Shown: positions 34,514 to 46,800, counted from the first letter of the stretch. The stretch: 64,000 nucleotides of DNA from Arthrinium phaeospermum (GCA_006503535.1 QYRS01000001.1:2604001-2668000); one strand, 5' to 3'. The notes: generated by a model from the sequence alone, not told the origin. Made by a program: numbers and translations.

Positions 34514-35653
34514 ATGAGCAACGAGACGGTCGGCTCCCTCCTGGCCGTCATTGCCAATTTGATAAACGATGCCCTCCGCATCTTTATGCTCGCCGACAAG
34601 AGGGCATGGGGCGACGACGAGTTTGAGCAGCTCCGTCTGCTGGAGGAGACCCTGGACGAGGCCAAACGCGACTTCCAGGAGCTCCCCATATTAGTTAAGG
34701 GGAGAGTTTACTACGAGCATGATAGGAAACGTAAGTCAAGCCAAAACAACGTCGGCGATAGGGCCACCACCACCACCACCCAACGCGCAACCAACTAACT
34801 CGTCGGTTCTACTGTAGCCGAATCTCTTGACGACCTCCGCGAACTATGCTCCCAATTCGAACTCCATACGACGTCCTTCAAGGACTGGGCCAAGATGGGC
34901 GGACCGATCAACCCCGTCTGGGCGACCGAGACGATTGGTCTGCGCCGCGAGCTGCACCGGGCGCAGTGCCGGGCTGCTCGCCGCATCTTTAATTCGGAGC
35001 AGGAGACGAGTGTGCGCTGCCTCGGGGCGTTCCAGGTGTACCGGGTGCAGCGGACGCCGGAACACCCGCAGCAGCGCCAGCTCGAGGAGCTCATGATGTG
35101 CAACCAGGTCGGCAAGTTTGAGCGCTACGGCGACCTCGACGTCGCCTTCATCTGCGATTTCTGCGACGGGTATTTGGTGTGGGAGGACCTGCGGGAGATG
35201 CCGACGCGTAGAACGACGAAGCAAGATGCGGCCACCGGCAGCGGCAGCAGGAATAACGACAACAGCAATAATAATGACGACAGCGGGAGTGGCAGTATCA
35301 GTGGCAGTATCAGCGCCGTCGAGGCCACCAGTAGCACGGCCATGGCGCCGGGGGCTCAGGACAGCTGGCATGCCCAGGGGTTCAAGAAGACGGATGGCGA
35401 GGAGAAGGCGGTCGTTTTCGCGCCCGTGGCCATCGCGAACCACCTACCGACCGAGCCAGGCGATTTCCAGGCGCGGATCCTGTGCCCTTACTGCGAGGAC
35501 TACGTTGGATACGAGCAAGGCGACGGCGAGATGGAGGCGGTCAAGTGGAACCAGGACGAACGCGGGTTCGACGATGTGATATCCTTCCAGGAGCACCTCG
35601 AATGGAGCCATGCCGACAAGGCTCCCACTTCGAGTACTTGCGCTGTCATGTGA
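34514..35653 (+). CDS. Cys-rich (zinc-finger-like) fungal protein with C-terminal CaaX box
   Basis: I do not recognise a named family. Exon 1 is 34514-34730 (MSNETVGSLLAVIANLINDA start) and exon 2 is 34818-35653, joined by an 87-bp intron (GTAAGT...TGTAG); 350 residues, frame intact. The N-terminal ~150 residues are helical and charged. Two finger-like elements follow: FICDFCDGYLVWEDL, and CPYCEDYVGYE with FQEHLEWSH about 30 residues later, which gives a plausible Cys2-His2 site. Between them is a Gly/Ser/Asn low-complexity linker. The protein ends STCAVM, a textbook CaaX motif with Met last, which favours farnesylation, so membrane attachment is likely if the motif is used. The TTG codon upstream of 34514 is not a credible start. 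Confidence 0.75.
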
Positions 35654-36529
35654 AAGGGTCAGTCAGACAGGGGTAGTGGGCGGACATTTTGAGAGATTTA
35701 AAAGTCGCGTTGCGGTGGTGCACAGGCGTTTACTGAAATTAGAAGCTAGATGGCATCAACATCGAGCCAGCCAGGAAAGGCTGCATAATGCCAATCGGGT
35801 AGCGAAGGCGTTCCGGGTTAGGGTCACAGGTTGCTCAGTGGTAACAGCACTGGCCGACTTGACGATAAACGAATACTGCCAAGGCGAAGTAGAAAACGGC
35901 TTTGGCAGGGAGCAGCAGGTCCATCACTTGGTGTGGACAGGCAAAAGAATCCTAGTATATCCCGTTGTGGTTTATTTCGAGACTGCTGGTCTCTGCTAGC
36001 TGGCATTTACAGCTAATGGTACAAATAAATAATCGAGCCCACTGCTGCGTCAAGAGCAAGTGTGGTATCTCATGAATGCTTCCTTAAGTGCCCCCTCTGC
36101 TGAAGAGGCTGCTCGTTGATCGTGTGTTCCCTCTTTCCTTTCCATCCCGCGCTATGTATGTCCATGGCTGCTGCTTGCTACAGAAGCATTGCTCTCAGAT
36201 GCCATACAGGTACTGAGAAAAAAGCCGTCCCGATGGCCGTCTCACCATTGTGCAAGCATCATGCATGGCCTTCTAACCCAGCATAGTCGTTTTGCGCAAA
36301 CAATAGCGCTTCCGGGACCTCGTTTATCCTCGTCACTTTGCTTCGCCCCTTGTACTGCTTGCTTGCCGATTACGCGGTCTACCTCTCCCGCGTGTATAGC
36401 GCTCAATTAACCCCCCTGTAGAGCTAGGTAAGTATGCACATCCCCCATCAATGGCATCGTTTCTTTCTTTGTCCGCCATAGTCTTCGGTTCTCGGTCGCT
36501 TTCAGACCAAGACAACCGAAATCGAGAAA
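35654..36529. other. Convergent intergenic region
   Basis: The 3' flanks of the CaaX protein gene and SEC22. Frames around 36333-36968 on the minus strand are the other-frame shadow of SEC22. Nothing else supported. Confidence 0.5.
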
Positions 36530-37277
36530 TTAGAAGAAGCGCATGTATATGAAGACGAGGATGATGAGCCCGAGGACGGCAAAGGGCCCGTACTGCTTGA
36601 GCAGGAGGTCCCAGTTGATCTTGACGGCGGCCTTGCGGTAGCTGCGGGCGTCGTCGCGGAGCCGGCTGGAGATCTCGCCCATGCGCTCGAGCGAGTCGCC
36701 GCGGTAGAGCAAATCCTCGATGTTCTTGGTCATGACCTTGGTGACGTCGCGCAGCTCGTCGTTGACCTTGTCGAGGTTCTGGGCGGCGCGGGAGTCGGCG
36801 TAGGTGGCCTTGGTGCGGCTGATGAAGGTGTCGAACTCCATGAAGGCGTAGGGCCGCAGCTGCGGGCTGTGCAGCTGCTGCTGGCTGTACGAGGTCGCGA
36901 ACTCGGCCGACAGGTCCGACAGGTAGGTGAAGGCCAGCTTGCGCGGGTACGACCGCTCGCAGATGCACAGGTACACGATGTCGGCCGACAGCAGGTAGTG
37001 CAGCGTGAAGGGCCCGGACTCGATCGAGGCCTGCGGCTCCGAGTTACGGTTCAGGCGGCGCAGGACCAGCTTCACTTGCGACTTGATCTCGGCGAGGGAG
37101 CTCTCGGTCGCTTCGTCGTCTACCGAGGCGCAGAGCATGAGGCCTGGCGAGAAGGGGGGTTTCTAGTCAGCAATTTGTTTTCCTTTTAGTAGTAGGGGAT
37201 TGAAGGAGCATCGCGAGCCCTCCAAGTAAGTATGACGTACCATCGCCCACACGGGCTATTTGCGTTGACCTGATCAT
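36530..37277 (-). CDS. SEC22: ER-Golgi R-SNARE Sec22
   Basis: Longin-domain v-SNARE for ER-Golgi traffic. Exon 1 (37277-37241) encodes MIRSTQIARVGD; a 97-bp intron (GTACGT...CCAG) follows, and exon 2 is 37143-36530. The product is 216 residues in an intact frame. The longin domain occupies residues 1 to ~125 (GLMLCASVDD, FTLHYLLS, CICERSYPRKLAFTYLSDL). The SNARE helix starts near LDKVNDELRDVTKVMTKNI and has the expected zero-layer Arg in LLYRGDSLERM. The protein ends in a single tail anchor (YGPFAVLGLIILVFIYMRFF). Length and layout match yeast and human Sec22. Confidence 0.95.
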
Positions 37278-38637
37278 CTTGGAAGGTTGTGTGTGGATGT
37301 TTCAGTAGTAGTATGTAGGTGGTGATGGTGAGGGCGCTTTTGTCGAGGTAGCGTGGAATCGAAACCTCGTGGATGGTGACAAAGAGTTACTTGCTGGCGT
37401 CGCCCTTGTTCCTCAAGGCAAACGGAGAATGGAGTACGTGGCTTTATCGACAGGCAACGGCAATTCAAGGCCGCGTGCTCCTGCTTTTGCAATTGGGGAT
37501 CAGCTGGAAAACAGAATAGAAAAGTCAATTGATTTTGGCCAAACTGATGCGAATTACACCGATGCCTGCGCCTGGCTAATTATTGGGTTTATGAGGTGTC
37601 CAGTTCACATGGCACTTGGGCTGAGCCAGGGAAGTCATCATCTGCATTTCCAGGCCCTGTCTTTACCCCCTGGAAAGATCAACGCCAGCGCTAATGCCAT
37701 CATTCATCATCGAGGCCTGCAGAAAGGTCTGGGTACAAACGGGTCTACGGGTCTTGGGCTGGGCCGCTAGCCGTGACGCCAAACCCAGGTAATGTTAGCT
37801 TCAGCTGTCGTTAGTAAGTACATGAATGCGACGCAGCAAAAGATATATAAACCATGCAATCCTCCTCGGTCTTCTCCCATGCTGCCCATAACCCCCGAAA
37901 CGGCACGTGAATTATTGAGTGAGTGATTGTAATGAACATGGAAATGTACAAAGACAGTGCCTCTTCTGTCTTAGATGTGTGCCATGGGTTTGATGTTTGA
38001 ACGGTGGACACATGCCTGGATCAACCTCCAATACCCTTTAACCACCATTCTTGGTTTGGTTCACGACAGACCCCGAATTTGGCTGTGTCAAGGGTCCAAA
38101 ACCACGGGCGGGGAATCCTACAAGCTTTTGCCTATGTACAGTGAAGATGCCCTTTGCCCATCTCCGTTCGGCATAGGAAGGGGACAGCTTTTGTACCTCT
38201 AGGTGCTATACGCAGGGCGCTAACGGGCCACGCTAGAGTTACCACAACCAATGAGCGCTCTGCAACGCTCTTCGAAACTACGCTGCGCCACTCCGTATAC
38301 TTGGATGGAGCTGGGCAACTGTGAACGTCCATTTGTATGTGTATAAGTGTGTTTCAATCGAATTGCGATTACACCCCAGCCGGACGGTGGAATAATATTC
38401 TCGCAATGAGTATTGTAGTTCTGCCCTCGTAGATTGTTGGGGAGCTCCGAAGGGCTTTGACAGCTGCGTTAGGCCGATGACATCGTCAGTTCTTGCTTAG
38501 TCGTCATCCAATTCAGTGTAGGTAGAACCTTAGGCTACGATAGGCTTTGAATGGAGTCCTTTGTGAGTCTTGATGCTTATTCCCACGAAGTGAGCAGCAG
38601 AAACAACACCACCACCACCACCACCAACAAGATCGCC
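37278..38637. other. 1.4 kb without a supported gene
   Basis: Promoter side of SEC22. A plus-strand frame at 37369-37770 has no motif and no splice logic. Ends in an ACC trinucleotide tract at about 38607-38626. Confidence 0.5.
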
Positions 38638-39057
38638 GACGACAACACCACCACCATCACAATGTCCACCCAATATGGGGGACCCGAGTTCTTTGGCCAA
38701 GTAAGTCGTCTATCTCGTAACGTTGTTCATGTCCCGATGATCTTCGTCCTCTCCTCCATCATCCATGTCACTGGCTTCTTGCCTCTCTCTCTGGCCACCC
38801 CAGAACAGGCCGGCAAGGATGGTGATGGTGTATGTACTATTACAGGATATCCCATGGAAAATGAACGGTCAAATTTCTTATAGAATGTCTCTGGTTTTCC
38901 TTCCAAGTTCCGAGGTTGTTTCAAGCCCATCTTGGGCATTCTTACCTGCCCGGCACCGCTTCTTTTTCCATCTTCCCATTCTAAAGCCGAGAATCTTGTC
39001 TCCTCAGTAGCCCTAGGGGCATATTCTTTCTTCATCCGGTAGCAAACAGCTGGCGTC
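38638..39057 (+). CDS. Possible small spliced gene (low confidence)
   Basis: An ATG in good context (CACAATG, with A of ATG at about 38660) opens MSTQYGGPEFFGQ and stops at a consensus GTAAGT donor. Plausible downstream exons in matching phase read AGKDGDG, then after a GTATGT...TTATAG intron NVSGFPSKFRGCFKPILG, ending in a stop near 39050. This would be a protein of about 70 residues. The model rests only on splice signals and phase and includes a micro-exon. It could equally be a 5' UTR exon of the next gene or chance. Confidence 0.25.
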
Positions 39058-39481
39058 TTCCAAGTGGTACTGATGCAATGTTTCGGTCCTGCTGCACCAG
39101 CCTTTGTCAAAAGACATAGGAAAGGGGACTGCCTGTTCCTGGGGTGAACTCCATCACCACGGTATTGTCCATCGATGGTTGCCATATGCCCAGGAAACGG
39201 TTCATATGCCTGATAGTCAATTGTATCACTTCTGTCATACAAGCAAGTCTGGTTGCTAGCAAGCTGGTTGAGTTGGACCACATGAGTGCAGCAATACTCA
39301 AGTTCCATTGACCCCTTGTTACTAAGTACCTGCATGCTTGATGCATCATTAGCGGCCTGACCTGACTAACATTTTGGCACTAATACTAGGCCCCCCACCC
39401 TCCCCCACTGGGGTAGCTGCCACCATCAAGCGCATCTTCCGTAGCTTCGGCACCTTCACCATCAACCTCTTCAGCTGCATC

Positions 39482-40539
39482 ATGCCCTCCCGCCGCGCCG
39501 CCCCGGCTTCGGCCGCCGCAGACCCAGAGAGAGGCGAGCTCAGCGAGCAGCTCAAGGACATCCTGGACAGCAAGTCTGGTATCGGCAACGGGGACGCTGT
39601 TCACGTGAGTATTCTTCCCTTTCTCCAATTCCACCAATCCACCTTGCGCCATTGGATGGTGCCGAACCCTCCGTCCCAATATTTTCCTATTTTGTATCTT
39701 TCTTCCCTATACTAATACCTACATGTACCTGATAGCGCGCCTTTGCCAACCCAAAGGTTTGGGCCAAGCTCTCCGACGAGGCACGCGCCGAGGTCCTGCA
39801 GAAGTTCCCCGACAAGAAGGCCATCATCAACGAGGGCACCCCCCAGGCCCGGCTGGACTTCGACTGCCTCAAGGTTAACTCCGACCTGCGTGTCAACTGC
39901 CGCCAGTACGCGGAGGACCATCGTGCCGGACGCCATGAAACCGAGTGGCTGACTTCCTCCGAACACGCTCACGTCAACCGCGCCGATGGCCTCTACGACG
40001 ATATGCGCGCCGACCATGCCCTCCAGCAGTTTGGGGTCCCAATGCCGGGCAGAGATAAGGGCAAGGAAAAGGCCAAGGCTGACGACAAGTCTTCCTCGTC
40101 CTTGGAGCAACAGCAGCAACAGAATAGCGACCAGCAAGAGGTTTCCGCTCCCGAGATCGTCGTAGCCCAGCAAGAAGGCAAAGATGGCCAGAACAATGCC
40201 AAGGAGCAGTCCAACTCTGAGCAGGTGGAGGATAAGGTCGCCATACAGACGAAGGCAGCCAAGCAGGAAACTGCAGAGCAACAGGGAGCACCCGCCGAGC
40301 AAGACCCCACCGTCCAGCAGGAAGCTGCAGCACAGGAAGACGGCGGCGCAGAGAAGGTCACAGTCGAATCTGAGCAGACCGCCAGCACAACCCAGGCAGC
40401 CGACACCGAGAGTGAAAAGGGAAAGGACGCAGAGGATGTCACTCCAGAGGCCAGCCCCACGACTCGATCCGGCGTACTGAGACGCAGCAAGCGCCAGACC
40501 AGCCGCTCCAACCCGATCTCGCGTGCGTCGTCTAGCTAG
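39482..40539 (+). CDS. Asx-homology / DEUBAD-like domain protein
   Basis: Exon 1 is 39482-39604 (MPSRRAAPASAAA start) and exon 2 is 39736-40539, with a 131-bp intron (GTGAGT...GATAG) in phase 0; 308 residues, frame intact. The N-terminal half resembles the Asx homology (DEUBAD) fold found in fungal chromatin proteins. A helix (LSEQLKDILDSKSG) precedes NPKVWAKLSDEARAEVLQKF, which mirrors the DEUBAD pattern of a nuclear/chromatin adaptor for BAP1-type deubiquitinases; this assignment is by pattern, not by search. The C-terminal half is Gln/Glu/Lys-rich low complexity (SSLEQQQQQNSDQQE and onward) and ends in a basic Arg/Ser tail (RRSKRQTSRSN) that could be a nuclear signal. The start codon is chosen as the first Met before the conserved part. 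Confidence 0.65.
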
Positions 40540-41287
40540 ACGCCCACTACCACAGCCACGCATCTCGTTTGCTTGATTTTACGGTTTTGATTTCTCTTGC
40601 GTCCAGGCTTTTCTCTCCCTGTGCACAATACAGGACACAGACTTTGAGAGATATGGCTACGGCGATACGACATGATGATGATGATACCCAAAACGGAAAA
40701 GGGATGGTTTCAGGAGAAATCTGAAAGGCGTTACAAGGATATTCGATTCGACATCTGCATATTAATGGCAGATTTCCATGGCACACATTAACGCGTGGGC
40801 GAAGAAAGAGCATGGGCCATGGTTTGATAGGGAATTGGCTTTCATATGACAATCATGCCAATGAGGCACATGGTTCTGACCTAATTAGTTCAAGAGGAAT
40901 TCAAACCCTCTTTCAATTGCCGCAAAATCGTCTTCGGTAACGTGATGTTGTCACTGACGTACCATGTGATGACGTGAAAGCTGTTGCTTGCAGCGTAGTC
41001 AGGATAAGTTTCCTCGATGGCAGGCTGATGTCTTTTCCGGGTCAGCTTTGTATCGATATGGGAAAATGGCCTCGCCGCGAGTTTCAACCCTGAAAATGGA
41101 ACACAACTACGTCTGTCTATCTACATATTCCCAGGTGGTATATGCCCAACAGATGCAAACAACGTACAGTCATAGGTAACGACTCGATCAAAAACTTTGT
41201 GCGCACTGCTGCTTCCCACCAGGAAAATGTTAGATGACATCCCTACATCTTGGCTCGATCGAGTTCAAGGGAGGCCAAGAAAGTATC
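40540..41287. other. Convergent intergenic region
   Basis: The 3' flanks of the DEUBAD-like gene and the F-box-like gene. Nothing coding seen. Confidence 0.5.
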
Positions 41288-43511
41288 CTAATCGGTTGGC
41301 GACGTAGCCGCTGGGGTGATGCGGATAATGGACTTTTCTGCCGAGAACCACATCTTCATTGTGTTCCCTTGCAAGCTCGAACAATTCCATCCATAGTTGC
41401 TGTCGTGATAATGATGTCTCATCGCATCCTCGTAAAAGTCCTCGTCGTCACTGCCGCCGCCACCACAACAACCGCGATGCCTGTGCGCGGAACCCGCCCC
41501 CTCCGGACCGCTATCGACCTGCATCATTGTGCGTCCCGTCACGAAGAGGTGCTCCGCCCCCTGGATGATCGCGCAATGGTGAAGGTGGAGGGGGGCTGCG
41601 CGGCGGCCGTCTCGGCGGCGGTGGGGGTGACGGGCGTCACGAGGCGGCAGCATATTCGCGCCGGCTGGAGGTACGTCCCGATGACGGGGTCAACGCCCAG
41701 CCGGCAGTTGCCCAGAGCGCGCCGGGACCCGTTGGCGTAGTCGAGCAGCACGGCGTGGCAGTGGCCGGATCCGGGGTCGCCGAGGACCTGCAGGCGCGTG
41801 ACGTTGTCCAGCGGGGCGGAGAAGAACAGGGCTTGGTGGCCTACCAAGGTGGACCTGCTTTCAGGGGGTGGGAAGGGATCGGTTACAGCCGGACTGCTGT
41901 TTCCGTCGTTGTCGCCGCTGTTTGGTTCAGTATCGTTTCCTTGATCACGGTCATGTCGAGGGTATGCCCCGAAAAGGGTTGCTGGGCCGGCGCTGAGGGT
42001 ATTGTACATTAGTAATTCGGGGCTTGCCTGGCTGAGATTGACGTCTTGATAGTCCCCCAAGTAGTTGGGACCGAGTGAGACGTCTCCAGCGAGTTTCATT
42101 CGGAACTATAGGGCCATGTCAGTGAGAATCGGCTCTCACCCTCTTTCTCTCTCCCCCGGTATTGGGGGCCAGCATTACCAAAAAGCAGGGTTTTTGCGTG
42201 CTCAGCTCGTGGTGGCTTCCATGCGTCATGCGCACGGCGATGGCCATGACCTCTTCGCCCTTGGGTATAGGGAGATGCACCCAGGCCCTACGGTATGTCA
42301 CGTGCGGCCCGCCGTGGTGCCGCTGAGCGGTGGCTCTCCTCGCATATGGCGCCGCCCAGGTGTGGGCGAAGATCTCGTAGACCTTGTTGTGGTTGAAGTG
42401 GAAGGTGAGACCGGTGGCGCGGCGCAGATCGATGGCCCGGAACTGGGTGGCTTGGGGTATGACGGCCCCGGAGAACCGACAGTCAGCCAGGGGAGGAGGG
42501 TCGGGCATGTCCCAGATATGGGATCCCCCAAAACTGTCGGGCAATACGAGGCGCAGGATGCCATACTGTGTGCAGTGTTAATCAAAACCTTGGCCCCTAC
42601 ACACGTAGGGGAATAAAGGGGGAAGGAGGATGAAAGAGTCGGTTTAACCTTGTATTGCACCATAATATTCTCGAGTTGGTCGACCACGCCCTCGGTCAGG
42701 ATAACAAACCTCGCATTCTCAGAAACCCAACGTCGACAGGGAGGTATGCCCGGCAGCCTCTCGATCTGCTTGACCCCGTGCCAATCGATGGTCAGACGTA
42801 TGCTAGAAAGCCGTTCCGGCGGCGACGGGAGCAGGACTGGTCGTTCCCACCCCCGCGACCACGCCGACACGTCGCGGAGCGGAAGCGAGCCCGATCTTGT
42901 GGGTGCCGCCCCGAGTTCCCTAGCTAAGCTTACGATGGCGACGTAGCGCCAAAACGTCGCCAGCGAGGAATGCGTATAGACGATGCGGACGAGCTCCGGC
43001 GGGAGCCGCTTGAAGCACGGGAAACCGTACTCCGCTGCCTTGGCGCAAACCAACTCCATGTCAAAGCTCGCATCGCGACCCAGACGGAGATCCGGTGCTC
43101 CTCGCCAAGGTCTTCGCGACACTACGGCGGCCCATAGCCGGTCGAGGGCATTTTCGGCCCGGCATTCCTTCATGAACAGGCCGAAGCAGTCGGTGTGTAT
43201 GGCTACCCCCTCGTTGGACTGCCTGCATCGCCAACAGTTAAAGCGCCAGCATAGGTGCTTGTTGCCGTGGTGAAGGTCTTTTATGGAATGCCCCGGCCAA
43301 ACTGCCCTATCTAGGCAAATCACAGATCCGCTGTATATCACTGTAGAAACCCCCCAAGTGTTAAAGCCTGAATGTACCTATGCAGGGGAACCGGGGCGCT
43401 CGAGAGCTGGGCCTTACAGGGTATGAAACCAGCACCAATGACCCGTGACAAGCCGCAAATTCCACAATGATATTGAAGGAATATATGCTCGGGTTTCTCG
43501 CTGTCGTCCAT
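41288..43511 (-). CDS. F-box-like fungal protein of unknown function; C-terminus ambiguous
   Basis: Exons are 43511-43418, 43340-42649, 42565-42179 and 42105 onward, with phases that agree at every junction. The first exon encodes MDDSEKPEHIFLQ and a CGICG motif; next come a His/Cys-rich segment (HLCWRFNCWRCRQS, VAIHTDCFGLF) and an F-box-like helix (FKRLPPELVRIVYTHSS). The C-terminal part shows GLTFHFNHNKVYEIF, WVHLPIPKGEEV and ALFFSAPLDNVTRLQV, possibly a beta-rich sensor domain. The family occurs widely in filamentous ascomycetes as hypothetical proteins. The direct frame stops at 41539 (579 residues). One extra base in the C5 run on the coding strand near 41558-41562 would switch to a second open frame that starts RGAEHLFVTG and ends at 41288 (about 663 residues). 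I favour the longer form. Confidence 0.65.
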
Positions 43512-43828
43512 GATAAGACTATGGAAGATTATAGGAGAACAAAATGGTTGATGCGAATAAGGCACGCACGCACAAGAGGGGAAGTTAAGACGATTGATGG
43601 CACAGCAAACAGGTTTGGTTCGGGAGATGAAAACGCCGATGTTCCTGCAGAGCTACTGATGCGACAGGGAGACCAATCAACCCCTCGCTGTCAATTCGTG
43701 CTACATGATTATTGTATACTCCCATCCAAGTTTTATAGCGCCAACCAGCCATATAGCGCTCTCTAATCTATCTGCTTACAATACTCCCTTTACTCCCTTT
43801 GCTCACCCACAGGTCATCATCTTCGTTA
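43512..43828. promoter_or_regulatory. Promoter of the F-box-like gene / 3' flank of TRS120
   Basis: About 320 bp between two genes read in the same (minus) direction. No other feature seen. Confidence 0.45.
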
Positions 43829-46800
43829 TTAATCACGCACCCGCACCAGGCACTTGTGTCTCGAGTGCCACACTCTCCTTTCCTTGGCGCCGAGCAGCGC
43901 ATCCATCATGGCATGCGTGTCGGATCTCTGCCTGCCTCCTCCTTCCGAATTCTTGGCCTCTTTCTCGTTGACCCAGAGCCTGGTCTCCTCGACGCTCGCC
44001 ATAAGCTCGAAGTCGCCGCGGCACAGCGCTGTGGCGCCAATGCAGACCTCGGTCGTGGCATGCGAGTCCAACAGCGGTAGCGTCTGCTGCAGCGTACCGT
44101 TCCATGCGAACTTGCGTGTGAAGTCGAGCGCAACGTTTAGGGGGCGGTGGGCGAGCGCTGGCATCAGGCGAAGGGTTGGGTATATCGGCTTCAGTGTACG
44201 GTTGGTCAGGCGAATCCGGATCTGGACGAAGTCGTCTACACTGATACAACTCTCACAGGCCGCAAAGTCGATGTTTGCCGAGTCAGGTGATGAGGGTGAC
44301 TCGGAGGGTATACGCTCGACAGCGATTTCTATGCCGACTTCATCGATCTTGACTGCTTCTATTTGGCGTGGGGTCAGGCGCATGCCGCGGAGCTCAACAG
44401 TCCCGGCTCTTGGTGAACCAGACAGCGTCTTCCAGCTTGCTTTGAGGGAATCGATGACCTTTTCGCGGAACCAAAAAGCCTCGCGATTTGCACGCTCCGT
44501 CTCGGGTGTGATCTTACTCGTGCTCACGACGAACTGGCGCTGTCGCGAAGGGTTGATGGCAGGAATGAAGGCGTGAGGGTCCTCCAGATATACACGCGGT
44601 ACTGGGAAGACCAGTCGGTTAGTGTTTCCAGGCAGTATGTGCTCCTCAATGGCGAAGCAATTGGCAGCTTCGAGGCGGATTTCCATATTGCTCGGCCAAG
44701 CGTTTCGTAAGTCCATCATGAGGAGACAGTACTTGTCTGAATCTATTGGGGCGTCTGTTTCCGTTTGCTGAACACCAATGCTCTTCCAAAGGGGCTGGGG
44801 TACGTCTCCCTGGATCGGCAGAATGTCTATCCTCGCGAGGTCGACACTGGCATTGACAGTCACCGCCAAGTCAAGGCAAACTTGACGCGTGTGGAACTGA
44901 TCTTCGATCTTGTCCTGCGGCACACCAAGGTAGGCGTAGTCGATCTGGATCGTGCCACTGGTGAGGCCGGGCTTGCCTAGTATTTCGAACTCGAATGTTC
45001 TCGTCTCTCCGGGTGGGATGTACCTCTGCCCTTCGTCAACCTTTCTACGCCGCAATGCTTGTCTCTTAGCTAACACAAGCTCATACTCATAAAGCTCGGC
45101 AGGCGTAGCATCCCGATTAAGGATGGCTGTTTGCAATGGGCCTTGAGTTGAGTCCTGGAAGGAAAATAGGAGCAGATCCACCGGCGTCTCAAGTGATTGG
45201 TTTTGCAAGGTAACAGAGAATACCTGTCGTTCTCCTTCCAATATCATCACAGCAGACTGAGCTAGCGTGGTCGATTTGACCACGACCACCGGTTGTGCAG
45301 TAATGGCTGTCAAGCTCATGCTTGCCGGGGTTAAAGGAGGCCCAGGGCTAGGTAAATCCCTGTTGTTCTCGAGAGCAGTCACGCCAAAGCCCTTGACCTT
45401 GACTTGCGTGTCTGCGGCCCACGGCTGTGTAAAGATATGGAACCTTCTCTCGCGGCAACCGCGAACACGCACGACAGCCCCTGTGACTTTGAAGTCGCCT
45501 GCTTTTCTCGGAGTGCCCGTAACCTTGAGAATCTGCGTCCGATACGGTCCGATGATGGTGCTTTCGGCAGTAGGCTCAAAAGCAGCACCCTCTGTGTCGA
45601 GTTTGATGCTTTCGATGTCAAGATCCATCTCGTACGGGTTTTGTATTGTGACCCGGAACACAGCTGCTTCTCCAACCACAAGAGTCCGTTCCAGGAGCGA
45701 TGTGTTTGGCGGTCGTAGGAAAGGATTATAGATGAACGGATTGACGTCTTGTGAAGTTAGCACAGTGTTCGCTCCCGGCAATACACTTTTGGCATGCGGC
45801 ACGGGCGCCCGTGAAGGGTGCAAGGGGTCGAGCGTTATATCGCGTATTAGGAACTCGTCCCAATACTCTGCAGAGAGATTTCCCAGACCCAGGCGTGTCG
45901 ACAAAATCGACGTTTTTGTGATATTTGTGGCCAGCCGGAGCTGCTCTTCTCGGGTGATGATTGGAGCTGCATCTTCCCGTCTCGGGCCTGGTGCAACACC
46001 ACTCCCTGCAGTTCGTAGGAGATCACTAGAAAACCTTAGGACCCCATTGAAATCTGGGAGTGCCTCGGAGAAGTTGATGCAGGCCCGAAGTATGTTGAGC
46101 TTGACCATGGGCATTCCAAAATGTCTTGCCGCAGATTGGTTTTGAATTCTGGAGATGACAGCGTCGTTGCTGTCATCATTAGAGAGGCTACTGCTGGGTT
46201 TGGGTGTGCATGCGCCATCGTAGCCTACCACGCCGTATGTTCTGCACAGCAGGCCCAAGAACGAATCAACACCTTGTTCGATGTCTCCTTCGCCAAGCTC
46301 GAGAGCACCAGAACCATTACCTTGACCATGGGCTGCATCCAGAGCTACCAAGCCTGCTGCTGGATGAATACCAACTTCAGCGGCGCCACGGGTGCGAGCT
46401 TCAATCAGGCCGCTAATCAAGACGGAAACGAGCTCTCTGACCACCATAGCTTTCTTTCTCTGAAACCCGAGTGTCCCGAGCACAGACGCTATGCCACTCA
46501 ATATGATAGCGCGATCGACCGTGGTCAACAGTTCTGCAAGAGATGAGGGGAACGCCTTGAAAAGAACATTCACAATGTAACTCCTCGACGGGTTGACCGA
46601 AAGCCTTGGCGAGGTGGTCAACGGCTTTGCAGGGAATTTACCGGAGACTATCATCTCGAGAAAGACCTTGTCCACTTTGCCTTCGCAAATGTGTAGAGCC
46701 GTCATACAACTAGACAGCCTAATAACGGTTTCCGAAAGAGATACGAGAGGCAGCTGTTCGCCGGATACACGACAATAGAGCCCGATGATCTTCTCCAGTA

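Noticed and set aside
34844..35443. 199-codon frame antisense to the CaaX protein gene
   Set aside because: Shadow of the real gene, with repetitive Ile/Ala/Leu composition and no motif.
35780..35880. tRNA-like A-box (GCTCAGTGGTAACAGC)
   Set aside because: No matching B-box (GGTTCRANNCC) or cloverleaf stems downstream.
37369..37770. 133-codon plus-strand frame upstream of SEC22
   Set aside because: No family resemblance and it covers the SEC22 promoter region; likely chance.
38700..39370. A ~670-bp intron joining the small 38.6 kb exon to the DEUBAD-like gene
   Set aside because: The only near acceptor (before GCCCCCCACC) leads to an in-frame stop in the matching phase, and the intron would be far longer than others here.
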